The notes: generated by a model not told the origin, from the sequence alone. Shown: positions 18,837-30,013, counted from the first letter of the stretch. The stretch: 35,012 bases of DNA from Nocardioidaceae bacterium (GCA_030655315.1 JAURVT010000020.1:1-35012), one strand, 5' to 3'. A program made the numbers and translations.

Positions 18837-19660
18837 GCGGGCATGCCCCGCCCAGCCGGTGCGGCGTGCTCGGCAGCCCGGTGGCGCACTCGCTGTCGCC
18901 CGCGATGCACACCGCTGCCTACGCGCGCCTGGGCCTGGACGGCTGGACGTACGCCGCCCACGAGGTGGACGAGCACGGGCTCGGCGCGTTCCTGGACGGC
19001 CTGGACGGCTCGTGGCGCGGCCTGTCGCTCACGATGCCGCTCAAGCGGGCGGTGCTGGGCCTGCTCGACGCCGTCTCGCCGCTCGCGGCCGAGGTCGGGG
19101 CCGCCAACACCGTCGTGCTCACCGACGGCCGGCGCGTGGGTGACAACACCGACGTCCCCGGCGTGACCGCGGCCCTGCTCGAGCGCGGGGTGCACGACGT
19201 CCGGTCCGCGCGGCTGCTCGGGGGCGGCGCCACGGCGGCGTCCGTGCTCGCGGCCCTCGCCGCGGGTGGGCTCCGCAGGGCCGAGGTCGTCGTCCGCGAC
19301 GTGACCCGGGCCGGCGAGGTGGTGGCGCTGGGCACCCGCCTCGGCGTCGACGTCGACGTGCTCGACCTCGCCGACGACCACCACGGCGTCGTCGACCTCC
19401 TGGTCTCCACCGTTCCCGGCACCTCGGTCGCCGGCCGTGCGTCGTCGCACGTGGCCCGCGCCGGCGCGGTGTTCGACGTCCTCTACGACCCCTGGCCCAC
19501 CCCCATGGCCACGGCGGCCGAGGCCGCCGGCGTCCCCGTCGTCACCGGCCTCGACCTCCTCGCCCACCAGGCCGCGCTCCAGGTGCGGCTGATGACGGGG
19601 TCGGAGGTGTCCGCCGACGCTCTCCGCGTCGCGGCGCTGGAGGAGCTGGCCAGGCGCTGA
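18830..19660 (+). CDS. aroE: shikimate dehydrogenase
   Basis: The 276-residue product reduces 3-dehydroshikimate to shikimate with NADPH. The substrate loop reads GSPVAHSLSPAMHTAAY. The catalytic lysine lies in LSLTMPLKRAV, a variant of the usual NVTxPxK. AANTVV and GDNTDVPG give the catalytic aspartate, and LGGGATAASVLAAL is a modified nucleotide loop. GTG 18830 overlaps the mltG stop by seven bases and is the only start that preserves the substrate loop with a short lead; the next GTG at 18866 would cut it. The gene converges on the acetyltransferase gene, with 44 bases between them. Confidence 0.92.
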   Translation: MLSGHAPPSRCGVLGSPVAHSLSPAMHTAAYARLGLDGWTYAAHEVDEHGLGAFLDGLDGSWRGLSLTMPLKRAVLGLLDAVSPLAAEVGAANTVVLTDGRRVGDNTDVPGVTAALLERGVHDVRSARLLGGGATAASVLAALAAGGLRRAEVVVRDVTRAGEVVALGTRLGVDVDVLDLADDHHGVVDLLVSTVPGTSVAGRASSHVARAGAVFDVLYDPWPTPMATAAEAAGVPVVTGLDLLAHQAALQVRLMTGSEVSADALRVAALEELARR

Positions 19661-19704
19661 CGCTCCGGGCAGCGCCCGAGGACCGGCAGCGGCGGACCCG
19701 AGGG

Positions 19705-20145
19705 TCAGAGCGAGCCGGCCCGCCGCATCGTCACGTGCGGGATGCCGTCCTCGAGGAACTCCTCGGACACGGCGGAGTAGCCGAAGCGTGCGTACCAGTG
19801 CTGGAGGTGGGCCTGGGCGTCGAGGACGGTGGGCGCGGCGCCGGCGAGCTCGTGCGCGGCCTCCATCAGGCGACCGGCGAGCCCGGAGCCGCGGGCATCC
19901 CGGGCGACGCAGACGCGGCCGACGCGGGAGCCGCCGTCGGGCTCGGCGAGGACGCGCAGCGTCCCGACGACGTCGTCGCCCTCGGTGGCGACGAGGTGGA
20001 GGGCGTCGGGCTCGAGGTCGCGACCGTCGAGCTCGGGATAGGGGCAGGTCTGCTCGACGACGAAGACGTCGACGCGCAGACGCATCACCGCGTAGGCCGT
20101 GCGGGACGACATCTCGTCCCAGGTCAGGCTGTGGATGGCGCTCAT
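19705..20145 (-). CDS. GNAT acetyltransferase, ElaA family
   Basis: The product is 146 residues and aligns along its length with ElaA: RLRVDVFVVEQTCPYPELDGRDLEPDALHLVA near the N-terminus, the acetyl-CoA loop VCVARDARGSGLAGRLM, then DAQAHLQHWYARFGYS and DGIPHVTM. ATG 20145 was chosen because it starts this homology and has GAGGAT eight bases upstream; the frame stays open much further but only as a shadow of aroC. The substrate of ElaA proteins is not established. It is the only minus-strand gene between 1.6 kb and the right end. It diverges from the prepilin-peptidase-like gene with about 30 bases between starts. Confidence 0.92.
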   Translation of the reverse strand: MSAIHSLTWDEMSSRTAYAVMRLRVDVFVVEQTCPYPELDGRDLEPDALHLVATEGDDVVGTLRVLAEPDGGSRVGRVCVARDARGSGLAGRLMEAAHELAGAAPTVLDAQAHLQHWYARFGYSAVSEEFLEDGIPHVTMRRAGSL

Positions 20146-20163
20146 GGTGGCCGATCCTCGCAC

Positions 20164-20169
20164 TAGGGT
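20164..20169 (+). promoter_or_regulatory. -10 box giving a leaderless prepilin-peptidase start
   Basis: TAGGGT ends exactly six bases before the GTG at 20176. There is no Shine-Dalgarno sequence. The -35 region would fall inside the 5' end of the divergent acetyltransferase gene and shows no consensus. Confidence 0.55.
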
Positions 20170-20175
20170 TCTCGG

Positions 20176-20949
20176 GTGTCCTCGGCCCACCTGATCAGCG
20201 CGCTCGTGCTGGCCGTCGTGGCCGGCGCCGGTGGCTGGCTGTCGCCCCGGCTGCTGCGCCGGCTGCCCGAGCCGCCCCCCGACGACGACCCGCCCGCCGA
20301 CGACGACGCGCCGGACCAGGGCGACGGCGCCGCCGATCGTCCGGACGCGCCGCCGGTGCCGGCCAAGGTGCCCTACGCCGAGCTGGCCTCCCGTCCCGGC
20401 CTCGGCGTCAGGCTCGGGGTGGTCGCGGCGGTCGCCGCCGGGGGAGTGGGGCTCGTGCTCGGGCCCGACCCGAGCCTGCCGGCGTGGGCGTTCCTCAGCG
20501 TGCTCGGCGTGCTGCTCTCCTACGTCGACTGGACCACCCGGCTGCTGCCGTTCCTCCTGGTCGCCCCGGCCTACCCGGTGACGGCGCTGCTCCTGCTGGG
20601 CGGTGCCGCGGTGTCGGGCGACTGGTCGTCGCTGCTGCGGGCGGGCCTCGCATGGGTGGCGGTGCTCGCCGTGTTCGTGCTGATGTGGCTGGTCTACCGC
20701 CGCGGCATCGGCTACGGCGACGTGCGGCTGTCCGGCCTGCTGGGCATGGCGCTCGGCTGGGTGGGCTGGGCCGAGGTCGTCGTCGGCATGTACGCGGCGT
20801 TCCTGGTGGGGGCGGTCGTCGGGGGACTGCTGTCCGTCGCCAAGGTCGTCGACCGTCGGGGCTACGCGTTCGGGCCCTTCATGCTGTTCGGCGCCTGGCT
20901 CGGCGTCGTCGCGACGCCGGCCGTCAGCCGGGCCGTCGGGTGGGCCTAG
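20176..20949 (+). CDS. A24-family prepilin peptidase-like membrane protease
   Basis: The 257-residue product has about six or seven membrane segments. The two aspartates of the A24 aspartic proteases are present in SYVDWTTRLLP and GIGYGDVRL (the GxGD motif). The N-terminal cytoplasmic loop (about 32-72) is Asp/Pro-rich and lacks the cysteine-bearing methylase domain of classical PilD, so it may only cleave leader peptides, like CpaA/TadV-type enzymes. No pilin or Tad genes are nearby. The same position, between aroE and aroC, is held by Rv2551c in M. tuberculosis. GTG 20176 follows a TAGGGT box by six bases. Confidence 0.88.
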   Translation: MSSAHLISALVLAVVAGAGGWLSPRLLRRLPEPPPDDDPPADDDAPDQGDGAADRPDAPPVPAKVPYAELASRPGLGVRLGVVAAVAAGGVGLVLGPDPSLPAWAFLSVLGVLLSYVDWTTRLLPFLLVAPAYPVTALLLLGGAAVSGDWSSLLRAGLAWVAVLAVFVLMWLVYRRGIGYGDVRLSGLLGMALGWVGWAEVVVGMYAAFLVGAVVGGLLSVAKVVDRRGYAFGPFMLFGAWLGVVATPAVSRAVGWA

Positions 20950-20978
20950 CCACGGCCCGGGGAGCCGGAGCCCCGTGA

Positions 20979-20984
20979 CAGACT
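20979..20984 (+). promoter_or_regulatory. possible -10 box before aroC
   Basis: CAGACT ends seven bases before the aroC ATG at 20992, one mismatch from a TANNNT box. There is no Shine-Dalgarno sequence between them. The position fits the leaderless pattern seen elsewhere in the window, but the hexamer is weaker. Confidence 0.35.
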
Positions 20985-20991
20985 GGCGCCC

Positions 20992-23803
<2,812 letters not shown>

Positions 23804-23865
23804 CCACGCGCGCGAGCCCTCCCGGACCCGACGGGGGGAGCCCGCGACCGCGCTCCGCGTGCCCC

Positions 23866-23871
23866 TAGGGT
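23866..23871 (+). promoter_or_regulatory. -10 box giving a leaderless peptidase start
   Basis: TAGGGT ends exactly six bases before the ATG at 23878, without a Shine-Dalgarno sequence. It would give the peptidase-efp-nusB group its own transcript, separate from the aro genes that end 62 bases earlier. Confidence 0.55.
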
Positions 23872-23877
23872 GGCGGG

Positions 23878-24963
23878 ATGCCCGAGACCCATGCGTCGCG
23901 ACGCGCGCGGCTCGCCGCGATCCTGTCCGAGCGGGAGGTCGACGCCGCCCTCGTCACGACCCTCGTCAACGTCCGCTACCTGACCGGGTTCACCGGCTCC
24001 AACGCCGCGCTGCTCGTGCGTGCGGACGGCCCGCCGCTGCTGGCGACGGACGGGCGCTACGCCGACCAGAGCCTGGCCGAGGCCCCCGACGTGGAGCGCG
24101 TGGTCGACCGCTCGACGCTCGCCCGCCTGGTGGAGTCGCTGCCCGCGGGCACCGGCACCGTCGCGCTCGAGACCCACACGCTGAGCGTCGACGACCACGC
24201 GGCCGTCGTCGACCTGCTCACCGCGCAGGGCGCCCGGCCCGGGAAGCTGGACGGGGCCGTCGAGGAGCTCCGGGTCGTCAAGGACGAGACCGAGATCGAC
24301 GCGCTGCGCCGCGCCTGCGACATCTCGGTCCGCGCCCTGGCCGAGCTGCACGGGGGACCGCTGCTCGGACGCACCGAGCGCGAGATCGCCCGCGACCTGG
24401 AGTGGCGGATGTACGCGCTCGGCGCGGAGGCGATCGCGTTCGACACGATCGTGGCCGGCGGCCCCCACAGCGCGATCCCGCACCACCAGCCGACGGACCG
24501 CGCGGTCGAGGCCGGCGAGCTCCTCAAGATCGACTTCGGCGCCCGCGTCGACGGCTACCACGCCGACTGCACGCGCACCGTCGTCGTCGGGCGCTCGGCT
24601 GACTGGCAGCGCGAGGCCTACGAGGCGGTGCAGAAGGCCCAGGCGGCGGGGGTCCGGGCCATGGTCGCGGACCGTCCGGTCGCCGAGGCCGACGCGGTCG
24701 CGCGGGCGGTGCTGGACGACGCGGGCCTGCTCGACCGCTTCACCACGGGCATCGGCCACGGCGTCGGCCTGGTCATCCACGAGGACCCGTTCATCGGGCC
24801 CAAGCACGGCGGTAGACTCCTCGCTGGCACCACCGCCACCATGGAGCCCGGGGTCTACCTGACGGGACGGGGCGGGGTGCGGATCGAAGACACCCTCGTC
24901 GTGACGGCCGGAGCACCGGACGTGCTGACCGCTGCGACCACCGACCTGCAGGAGCTTGGCTGA
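23878..24963 (+). CDS. M24 metallopeptidase, Xaa-Pro aminopeptidase/dipeptidase type
   Basis: The 361-residue product has an N-terminal creatinase-like domain ([15 protein letters not shown]) and a pita-bread catalytic domain. The metal ligands are in place: two aspartates in [17 protein letters not shown], histidine in [15 protein letters not shown], and glutamates in TMEPGVYL and VRIEDTLVV. It should release N-terminal residues before proline or split Xaa-Pro dipeptides in the cytoplasm. It matches the position of pepQ (Rv2535c), directly before efp. Its stop overlaps the efp ATG by one base. Confidence 0.92.
   Translation: MPETHASRRARLAAILSEREVDAALVTTLVNVRYLTGFTGSNAALLVRADGPPLLATDGRYADQSLAEAPDVERVVDRSTLARLVESLPAGTGTVALETHTLSVDDHAAVVDLLTAQGARPGKLDGAVEELRVVKDETEIDALRRACDISVRALAELHGGPLLGRTEREIARDLEWRMYALGAEAIAFDTIVAGGPHSAIPHHQPTDRAVEAGELLKIDFGARVDGYHADCTRTVVVGRSADWQREAYEAVQKAQAAGVRAMVADRPVAEADAVARAVLDDAGLLDRFTTGIGHGVGLVIHEDPFIGPKHGGRLLAGTTATMEPGVYLTGRGGVRIEDTLVVTAGAPDVLTAATTDLQELG
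24790..24818 (+). promoter_or_regulatory. possible internal promoter for efp-nusB
   Basis: TTCATC at 24790-24795 and TAGACT at 24813-24818 are separated by 17 bases inside the peptidase gene, about 145 bases before efp. It is the best -35/-10 pair I found in the window. Coding constraint could create it by chance. Confidence 0.3.
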
Positions 24964-25526
24964 TGGCCACGACGAACGACCTCAAGAACGGCATGGTGCT
25001 GAACCTCGACGGCCAGCTGTGGACCGTCCAGTGGTTCCAGCACCACAAGCCCGGCAAGGGCGGGGCCGTCGTGCGCACGAAGATCAAGAACGTCGCGTCG
25101 GGCAAGACCGTCGACCGCACGTTCAACGCCGACGTCAAGGTCGACATCGCCAGCGTCGACAAGCGCGACATGCAGTTCCTGTACCACGACGGCGAGGCGT
25201 ACGTCTTCATGGACAGCCAGACCTACGACCAGCTGCCGATCTCGGAGTCCGTCGTCGGCGACGCGTCGGGCTTCCTGCTCGACAACCAGGAGGCGATGGT
25301 CGCCGTCCACGAGGGCACCCCGCTGTACATCGAGCTCCCGGCCTCGGTCGAGCTGACGATCCAGTACACCGAGCCGGGCCTGCAGGGCGACCGCTCCAGC
25401 GGCGGCACCAAGCCCGCCACCCTCGAGACCGGCCGCGAGATCCAGGTCCCGCTCTTCATCGTCACCGGCGAGAAGGTCAAGGTCGACACCCGCGACGGCA
25501 GCTACCTCGGCCGCGTCAGCTCCTGA
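24963..25526 (+). CDS. efp: translation elongation factor P
   Basis: The 187-residue product has the usual three beta-barrel domains and relieves ribosome stalling at polyproline. The tRNA-contacting loop is [12 protein letters not shown] with Lys32 at its tip. Actinobacterial EF-P with the PGKGP loop has been reported to work with unmodified Lys32; here the residue two after Lys is Gly, not Pro. The C-terminal [32 protein letters not shown] segment is typical. ATG 24963 overlaps the upstream stop, and its stop overlaps the nusB ATG. I see no EpmA/EpmB or rhamnosyltransferase genes in the window. Confidence 0.97.
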   Translation: MATTNDLKNGMVLNLDGQLWTVQWFQHHKPGKGGAVVRTKIKNVASGKTVDRTFNADVKVDIASVDKRDMQFLYHDGEAYVFMDSQTYDQLPISESVVGDASGFLLDNQEAMVAVHEGTPLYIELPASVELTIQYTEPGLQGDRSSGGTKPATLETGREIQVPLFIVTGEKVKVDTRDGSYLGRVSS

Positions 25527-25936
25527 TGGCCGCACGCACCAAGGCCCGCAAGCGCGCGCTCGACATCCTGTTCGAGAGCGAGCTGCAGGGCATCGGCGTG
25601 GGCGGGACCCTCGCCGAGCGGGTGGCCGCCGCCGACCCGCCGCTCAACGCGTACACGATCACCCTCGTCGAGGGCGTCCAGGACCACGCCCAGCAGATCG
25701 ACGACCTCCTGCGCGAGCACGCGCACGGATGGACCCTCGAGCGCATGCCCGGGGTCGACCGCAACCTCCTGCGCCTCGGCACCTTCGAGGTGCTCTGGGT
25801 CGACGACGTGCCCGACGCGGTGGCCGCCAGCGAGGCCGCGGCCCTCGCCCGCGAGCTCTCGACGGACGAGTCGCCGGGGTTCGTCTCGGGCCTGCTGTCG
25901 CGGCTCATCGAGGTCAAGCCGACGGTCTCGCGCTGA
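25526..25936 (+). CDS. nusB: transcription antitermination factor NusB
   Basis: The 136-residue product is an all-helical protein of normal length. NusB binds boxA RNA with NusE (S10) to support rRNA transcription. Recognisable elements are RTKARKRALDILFESE at the N-terminus, LVEGVQDHAQQIDDLL, and LERMPGVDRNLLRLGTFEVLW. ATG 25526 overlaps the efp stop. In Streptomyces the next gene is usually bldD; here it is an osmolyte transporter operon. Confidence 0.95.
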   Translation: MAARTKARKRALDILFESELQGIGVGGTLAERVAAADPPLNAYTITLVEGVQDHAQQIDDLLREHAHGWTLERMPGVDRNLLRLGTFEVLWVDDVPDAVAASEAAALARELSTDESPGFVSGLLSRLIEVKPTVSR

Positions 25937-25990
25937 GGTAACGATCAGATGACCTGGGCGCGACTCGCGACGAAACGCGCCAAATCTCGA

Positions 25991-25996
25991 TAGGTT
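25991..25996 (+). promoter_or_regulatory. probable -10 box of the osmolyte transporter operon
   Basis: TAGGTT lies 54 bases after nusB. Transcription starting about seven bases later would leave either a five-base leader to ATG 26009 or an approximately 80-base leader to ATG 26084. No clear -35 element is present. Confidence 0.45.
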
Positions 25997-26016
25997 GCCT
26001 GTCGTGCCATGACCTA

Positions 26017-26080
26017 CGGGGGCACACCAGCGCTCCGCACCACCTCGGCACGGCCCCCGGTTCACGACCAGATCGGGGAG
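26017..26080 (+). promoter_or_regulatory. leader with two mutually exclusive pairings near the ribosome binding site
   Basis: CGGGGGC (26017-26023) can pair perfectly with GCCCCCG (26053-26059). The CCCCG part of the latter can instead pair with CGGGG (26074-26078), which overlaps the GGGGAG ribosome binding site of ATG 26084. The two folds exclude each other, so the leader could switch ribosome access. This applies only if 26084 is the true start. No known riboswitch class is recognised. Confidence 0.3.
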
Positions 26081-26083
26081 TCC

Positions 26084-26731
26084 ATGGGCTTCTTCCAGTT
26101 CGTGCAAGACCGGTGGGTGGTCCTGCTCGGCGACTCCTGGCAGCACTTCAGCCTCGTCGCGCAGTCCCTCGTCCTGTCCACCGTGATCGGCCTGGCCCTC
26201 GCCGTGCTGGTCTACCGCAGCCCCATCGGCTCCGGCGTCGCCAACGCGTTCAGCGCCATCGGCCTCACGCTCCCGTCCTACGCCCTCCTGGGCGTCATGG
26301 TCGGCCTGATCTCCCTCGGCGTCCTGCCCTCGGTCATCGGCCTGGTCTTCTACGGCAGCCTGCCGATCATGCGCAACGCCATCGTCGGCCTGCACGGCGT
26401 CGACAAGAACCTGATCGAGTCCGCCCGCGGCATGGGGATGGGGCCGTTCACCACGCTGTGGCGCCTCGAGATCCCGCTCGCCTGGCCGATCGTGATGACC
26501 GGCATCCGGATCTCCGGCCAGATGCTGATGGGCATCGCGGCCATCGCCGCCTTCGTCCTCGGCCCCGGTCTCGGTGGCCTGATCTTCTCCGGCATCTCCC
26601 GCCAGGGCGGCGCCAACGCGACCAACTCCGTCGTCGCCGGCACGGTCGGGGTCCTGATCCTCGCCGTCGTCCTCGACCTCCTGCTCTCCGTCGTCAGCCG
26701 TCTCACCACCTCCAGGGGTATCCGTGTCTGA
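26084..26731 (+). CDS. osmoprotectant ABC transporter permease (OpuCB-like)
   Basis: From ATG 26084 the product is 215 residues with about five or six membrane segments and the EAA loop IESARGMGMGPFTTLWRLEIPLA. The family is the short permease of glycine betaine/carnitine/choline importers (OpuC/ProW-like). The frame is open back to ATG 26009, which would add 25 unconserved residues (MTYGGTPALRTT...). 26084 is preferred for homology and the nearby GGGGAG, although the spacing of three bases is short. The stop overlaps the ATPase gene by eight bases. It should pair with the permease at 27944. Confidence 0.88.
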   Translation: MGFFQFVQDRWVVLLGDSWQHFSLVAQSLVLSTVIGLALAVLVYRSPIGSGVANAFSAIGLTLPSYALLGVMVGLISLGVLPSVIGLVFYGSLPIMRNAIVGLHGVDKNLIESARGMGMGPFTTLWRLEIPLAWPIVMTGIRISGQMLMGIAAIAAFVLGPGLGGLIFSGISRQGGANATNSVVAGTVGVLILAVVLDLLLSVVSRLTTSRGIRV

Positions 26732-27947
26732 GTCCACCACCGTCACGCCGTCCACGCCCGCGTCCACCGCGGCCACGCACGGCGAGCGCATCCTGCTCGA
26801 GGGCGTCACCAAGCGCTACCCCGGCCAGAGCGCCGCTGCCGTCGACAACGTCACGCTCGAGATCCCGGCGGGCGAGATCGTCATGCTGGTCGGCCCCTCG
26901 GGCTGCGGCAAGACCACCACCATGAAGATGATCAACCGCCTGATCGAGCCCACCAGCGGCCGGATCCTGATCGGCGACGAGGACGTCACCCACAAGGACC
27001 CCGACGAGCTGCGTCGCCAGATCGGCTACGTCATCCAGGGCGCCGGCCTGTTCCCGCACTACACCGTGGGCGACAACATCGCCCTCGTGCCCCGTCTGCT
27101 CGGCTGGGACAAGAAGCGCGTCAGCGCCCGCGTGGACGAGCTGCTCGACCTGGTCGGCCTCGAGCCCGGCACCTACCGCGACCGCTACCCCCGCCAGCTC
27201 TCCGGCGGCCAGCAGCAGCGCATCGGCGTCGCCCGCGCCCTCGCCGCCGACCCGCCCGTCCTCCTGATGGACGAGCCCTTCGGCGCCGTCGACCCGATCA
27301 CCCGCCAGCGCCTGCAGGACGAGCTCCTGCGCCTGCAGGAGGAGCTGAAGAAGACGATCGTCTTCGTCACGCACGACTTCGACGAGGCCGTCAAGCTCGG
27401 CGACCGGATCGCGATCCTGCAGGTCGGCTCCGAGATCGTCCAGTACGACACGCCCGAGCAGATCCTGGCCCACCCGGCCAACGAGTTCGTCGAGGGCTTC
27501 GTCGGGCACGGCGCCGCGCTCAAGCAGCTCACGCTGACCCGCGTGCGCGACGTCGAGCTGCACGAGGCCGCCGTCACCACGATCGGCGGCGACGAGAAGG
27601 CCGCCGCGGCCCGTGCGCGCGAGCTGGGACGCGAGTGGGTCATCGTGCTCGACGACCAGGAGCGCCCACAGCGCTGGGTCGACGTCCGCGACCTCGAGTC
27701 GCAGTCCGGCTTCCTGCGCCAGGTCTCGCGCAACCAGGACCTCGAGGTCGTCAACACCGCCTCGACGCTCCAGGACGCGCTCGACGAGATGCTCACCTCC
27801 AGCCACGGCGTCGTCGTGGTGACCGGCCGGCGCAACAAGTACGAGGGCGTCGTCCGCGTCGAGACGATCATGGAGGCGATGCAGAACATCCAGAGCGCGG
27901 CCCACCGCGCCGAGACCGTCACCCCCGTCGCGGGGAACGCCTCATGA
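26724..27947 (+). CDS. osmoprotectant ABC transporter ATPase with CBS-type C-terminus (OpuCA-like)
   Basis: The 407-residue product has Walker A GPSGCGKT at about 57-64, the Q-loop [11 protein letters not shown], signature [15 protein letters not shown], Walker [17 protein letters not shown] and switch VTHDFDEAV. Residues from about 265 onward form the CBS-type regulatory part, with [45 protein letters not shown] clearest. In OpuA/OpuC systems CBS domains sense ionic strength or c-di-AMP; which applies here is unknown. GTG 26724 follows AGGGG. The stop overlaps the next permease by four bases. Confidence 0.92.
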   Translation: MSESTTVTPSTPASTAATHGERILLEGVTKRYPGQSAAAVDNVTLEIPAGEIVMLVGPSGCGKTTTMKMINRLIEPTSGRILIGDEDVTHKDPDELRRQIGYVIQGAGLFPHYTVGDNIALVPRLLGWDKKRVSARVDELLDLVGLEPGTYRDRYPRQLSGGQQQRIGVARALAADPPVLLMDEPFGAVDPITRQRLQDELLRLQEELKKTIVFVTHDFDEAVKLGDRIAILQVGSEIVQYDTPEQILAHPANEFVEGFVGHGAALKQLTLTRVRDVELHEAAVTTIGGDEKAAAARARELGREWVIVLDDQERPQRWVDVRDLESQSGFLRQVSRNQDLEVVNTASTLQDALDEMLTSSHGVVVVTGRRNKYEGVVRVETIMEAMQNIQSAAHRAETVTPVAGNAS

Positions 27948-28732
27948 GTGCCGTCCTCGACATGGAGGCCGGCCAGAAGGTCGCCACCCAGACCAACGTC
28001 TCGACCGACCGTCCCGGCCTGGTGCGCTGGATCGGGCAGCCGCTGCTCTGCGTCGCGGCGTTCGTCATCTGCCTGGTCTACGTCGGGTCCGACCGGATCG
28101 ACGAGACCGCGGCCCTGTCGCTCTCGCCGAGCATCATCCTGGACGCGACCCGCCAGCACCTCGTGCTGAGCCTCGTCGCGACCGCGCTGACCGTGATCGT
28201 CGCCGTGCCGCTGGGCGTCCTGCTCACGCGTGGGCCCATGCGCCGGTTCGCCCGACCGATCACGATCGTGGCCGGGTTCGGCCAGGCCGCCCCGGCCATC
28301 GGCCTGATCGCCATCGGCGCGGTCATCTTCGGCCTCGGGTTCTGGGGCGCCGTCGTCGCGCTGACGTTCTACGGCACCCTGCCCATCGTGGCCAACACGG
28401 TCGCGGGCATCGACAGCGTCGACCCGCGTCTGGTCGAGGCATCGCGCGGGATGGGGATGTCCAGCTGGGCGACCCTGCTGCGCGTCGAGCTGCCGCTCGC
28501 CCTGACCGTCATCGTGGCCGGTATCCGGACCGCCCTCGTGCTGATCGTGGGCGTCGCGACGCTCGCGTCCTTCACCGGTGCGGGGGGCCTGGGTAGCCTG
28601 ATCACGACCGGGATCAAGCTGCAGCAGAACAACACGCTGATCGTCGGGGCCGTCCTGGTGGCAGCACTGGCCCTGTTCATCGACTGGCTGGCACGGCTCG
28701 TCGAGCTCGTCGCCGCGCCGAAGGGACTGTGA
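27944..28732 (+). CDS. osmoprotectant ABC transporter permease (OpuCD-like)
   Basis: The 262-residue product has a 30-residue cytoplasmic N-terminus, a first membrane segment ([15 protein letters not shown]) and several more. The EAA loop is [23 protein letters not shown], closely similar to that of the first permease, as expected for a heterodimer. ATG 27944 overlaps the ATPase stop. The binding-protein gene starts four bases after its stop. The membrane core has the [17 protein letters not shown] segment typical of this permease type. Confidence 0.92.
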   Translation: MSAVLDMEAGQKVATQTNVSTDRPGLVRWIGQPLLCVAAFVICLVYVGSDRIDETAALSLSPSIILDATRQHLVLSLVATALTVIVAVPLGVLLTRGPMRRFARPITIVAGFGQAAPAIGLIAIGAVIFGLGFWGAVVALTFYGTLPIVANTVAGIDSVDPRLVEASRGMGMSSWATLLRVELPLALTVIVAGIRTALVLIVGVATLASFTGAGGLGSLITTGIKLQQNNTLIVGAVLVAALALFIDWLARLVELVAAPKGL

Positions 28733-28736
28733 GCAG

Positions 28737-29723
28737 ATGCGTCTGACCACCACCACGAAGAGGTTCGTCGTCACCCTCGTCGGGCTGTCCGCCTGCGCGC
28801 TGCTCGCCTCGGGCTGCGGCCTGCGGTCGGCCAGCGGCACCGTGCTGACCGCCGAGCCCGGCACCATCAAGGCCTACCCCGAGCTCGAGGGCCAGCCGCT
28901 GACGGTGGCCGCCAAGGACTTCACCGAGCAGCTGGTGCTCGGCAACATGATGTCCACGGCGCTGTCGACCGCCGGGTTCGACGTCACCAACCTGTCGAAC
29001 ACGCCCGGCAGCTTCGGCGTCCGGCAGGCCGTCATCAAGGGCGACGTCGACATCTCGCCGGAGTACACCGGCACCGGCTGGATCAACTACCTGGGCAACA
29101 CCAAGCCCATCAAGGGCGAGAAGGCGCAGTACGACGCCGTGTACGAGGCCGACCTGAAGAACGGCCTGACCTGGCTGCCGCCGGCCCCGATGAACAACAC
29201 CTACGCCTTCGCGATCGCCGAGGCCAAGGGCGAGGAGCTCGGGATCACCAAGCTCTCGCAGCTCAAGGACCTGCCCAAGGACGAGCTCACCTTCTGCGTG
29301 GAGGCCGAGTTCGCCAGCCGCAACGACGGGTTCCAGCCGATGCTCAAGACCTACGGGCTGAGCAACAGCACCATCGCCAAGGCGACCAACCTCGACACCG
29401 GCGTGATCTACACCGCGACGGCGGCGGGCAAGCCCTGCAACTTCGGCGAGGTGTTCACCACCGACGGCCGCATCCCCGGCCTCAAGCTGCGGGTGCTGGA
29501 GGACGACAAGCAGTTCTTCCCCCTCTACAACCTCACCGAGGTCGTCCGCACCGACACCCTCGAGAAGTTCCCCGAGATCGCCGACGTCTTCGCGCCGATC
29601 AACGAGAAGCTCACCAACGAGGTGATGCTCGACCTGAACGCCAAGGTCGACGTCGAGGGCGAGGACCCCGCCATCGTGGCCCGCGACTGGCTCGTCCAGG
29701 AGGGCTTCGTCACCGAGGGCTGA
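28737..29723 (+). CDS. glycine betaine/choline-type substrate-binding lipoprotein (OpuCC-like)
   Basis: The 328-residue precursor has a lipoprotein signal with lipobox L-A-S-G-C and lipidation predicted at Cys27. The mature protein shows the quaternary-ammonium binding-protein pattern: [58 protein letters not shown], and a late [13 protein letters not shown]. Aromatic residues in these blocks are candidates for the cation-pi cage. ATG 28737 lies four bases after the permease stop. It is last in the operon and is followed by a strong hairpin. Betaine, choline or carnitine are possible ligands. Confidence 0.92.
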   Translation: MRLTTTTKRFVVTLVGLSACALLASGCGLRSASGTVLTAEPGTIKAYPELEGQPLTVAAKDFTEQLVLGNMMSTALSTAGFDVTNLSNTPGSFGVRQAVIKGDVDISPEYTGTGWINYLGNTKPIKGEKAQYDAVYEADLKNGLTWLPPAPMNNTYAFAIAEAKGEELGITKLSQLKDLPKDELTFCVEAEFASRNDGFQPMLKTYGLSNSTIAKATNLDTGVIYTATAAGKPCNFGEVFTTDGRIPGLKLRVLEDDKQFFPLYNLTEVVRTDTLEKFPEIADVFAPINEKLTNEVMLDLNAKVDVEGEDPAIVARDWLVQEGFVTEG

Positions 29724-29745
29724 CCCGCCCCGCGGCACCGACCCC

Positions 29746-29779
29746 CGGCACCCGTCCACCACCCGGTGGGCGGGTGCCG
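29746..29779 (+). terminator. terminator hairpin after the osmolyte transporter operon
   Basis: Arms at 29746-29760 and 29765-29779 form a 15-bp stem with one T-G pair and loop ACCC, starting 22 bases past the stop codon. There is no T tract. The right arm is part of a 23-bp direct repeat whose second copy lies at 29918-29940. Confidence 0.7.
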
Positions 29780-29785
29780 CCGTCG
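29763..29785. repeat. 23-bp direct repeat, copy 1
   Basis: The 23 bases beginning CCGGTGGGCGGGTGCCGCCG are repeated exactly at 29918-29940, 155 bases away. The two copies flank the inverted repeat at 29808-29899. This copy overlaps the terminator's loop and right arm. Confidence 0.85.
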
Positions 29786-29807
29786 TCGCGCGTCCCCGCG
29801 AACCCGT

Positions 29808-29899
29808 GTCGGATTCCCAGGTAGGCACGGTTTCCCGACAGGACCACGGGATGTTCGCCATGGTTCCGTCGGAAGACCGTGCCTACCTGGGAATCCGAC
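29808..29899. repeat. 92-bp palindromic element with 24-bp perfect arms
   Basis: Arms at 29808-29831 and 29876-29899 are perfect 24-bp inverted repeats (left arm begins GTCGGATTCCCAGGTAGGCA). The central 44 bases continue the palindrome imperfectly, with about 14 of 20 positions matching. It contains no coding frame of note. It could be a miniature mobile element, a REP-like repeat or a structured RNA segment. It lies between the osmolyte operon and the pyr promoter. Confidence 0.8.
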
Positions 29900-29917
29900 G
29901 AGCGGGGCGTCCGCCTG

Positions 29918-29940
29918 CCGGTGGGCGGGTGCCGCCGTCG
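29918..29940. repeat. 23-bp direct repeat, copy 2
   Basis: Exact copy of 29763-29785. It is not followed by a terminator stem of its own because the left arm of that stem is not duplicated. It ends 12 bases before the putative pyr -10 box. Confidence 0.85.
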
Positions 29941-29952
29941 CCGGGGGTGGGA

Positions 29953-29958
29953 TAGCGT
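29953..29958 (+). promoter_or_regulatory. possible -10 box of the pyr operon
   Basis: TAGCGT would give a transcript start near 29965 and a leader of about 55 bases to the pyrR GTG. That leader would contain the PyrR-binding hairpin. No clear -35 element is visible. Confidence 0.4.
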
Positions 29959-29987
29959 GGGCTCTGCACACAGACATCCTTTAACCA

Positions 29988-30013
29988 CCGTCCCGTGAGG
30001 CGGAGAAGGAGGT
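29988..30013 (+). promoter_or_regulatory. PyrR-binding hairpin next to the pyrR ribosome binding site
   Basis: The leader reads TCCCGTGAGGC at 29991-30001, matching the known PyrR-binding loop pattern UCCNGNGAGGY, and is closed by CCG/CGG (29988-29990 with 30001-30003, the final C shared). The strong ribosome binding site AAGGAGGT follows at 30006-30013. Because the loop abuts the ribosome binding site and no terminator is seen, PyrR bound with UMP should block translation, as shown for Mycobacterium smegmatis, instead of attenuating transcription as in Bacillus. The mechanism here is inferred. Confidence 0.7.

Noticed and set aside
19661-19704. Terminator between the convergent aroE and acetyltransferase genes
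   Set aside because: Only short, imperfect pairings are possible in these 44 bases and none stands out.
26009-26083. Separate short upstream gene before the OpuC-type permease
   Set aside because: The frame has no stop before ATG 26084 and so is either an extension of the permease or untranslated leader, not a separate gene.
29808-29899. CRISPR or integron attC site
   Set aside because: There is only one palindrome and one pair of direct repeats, no spacer series, no cas or integrase gene nearby, and no attC core motif.
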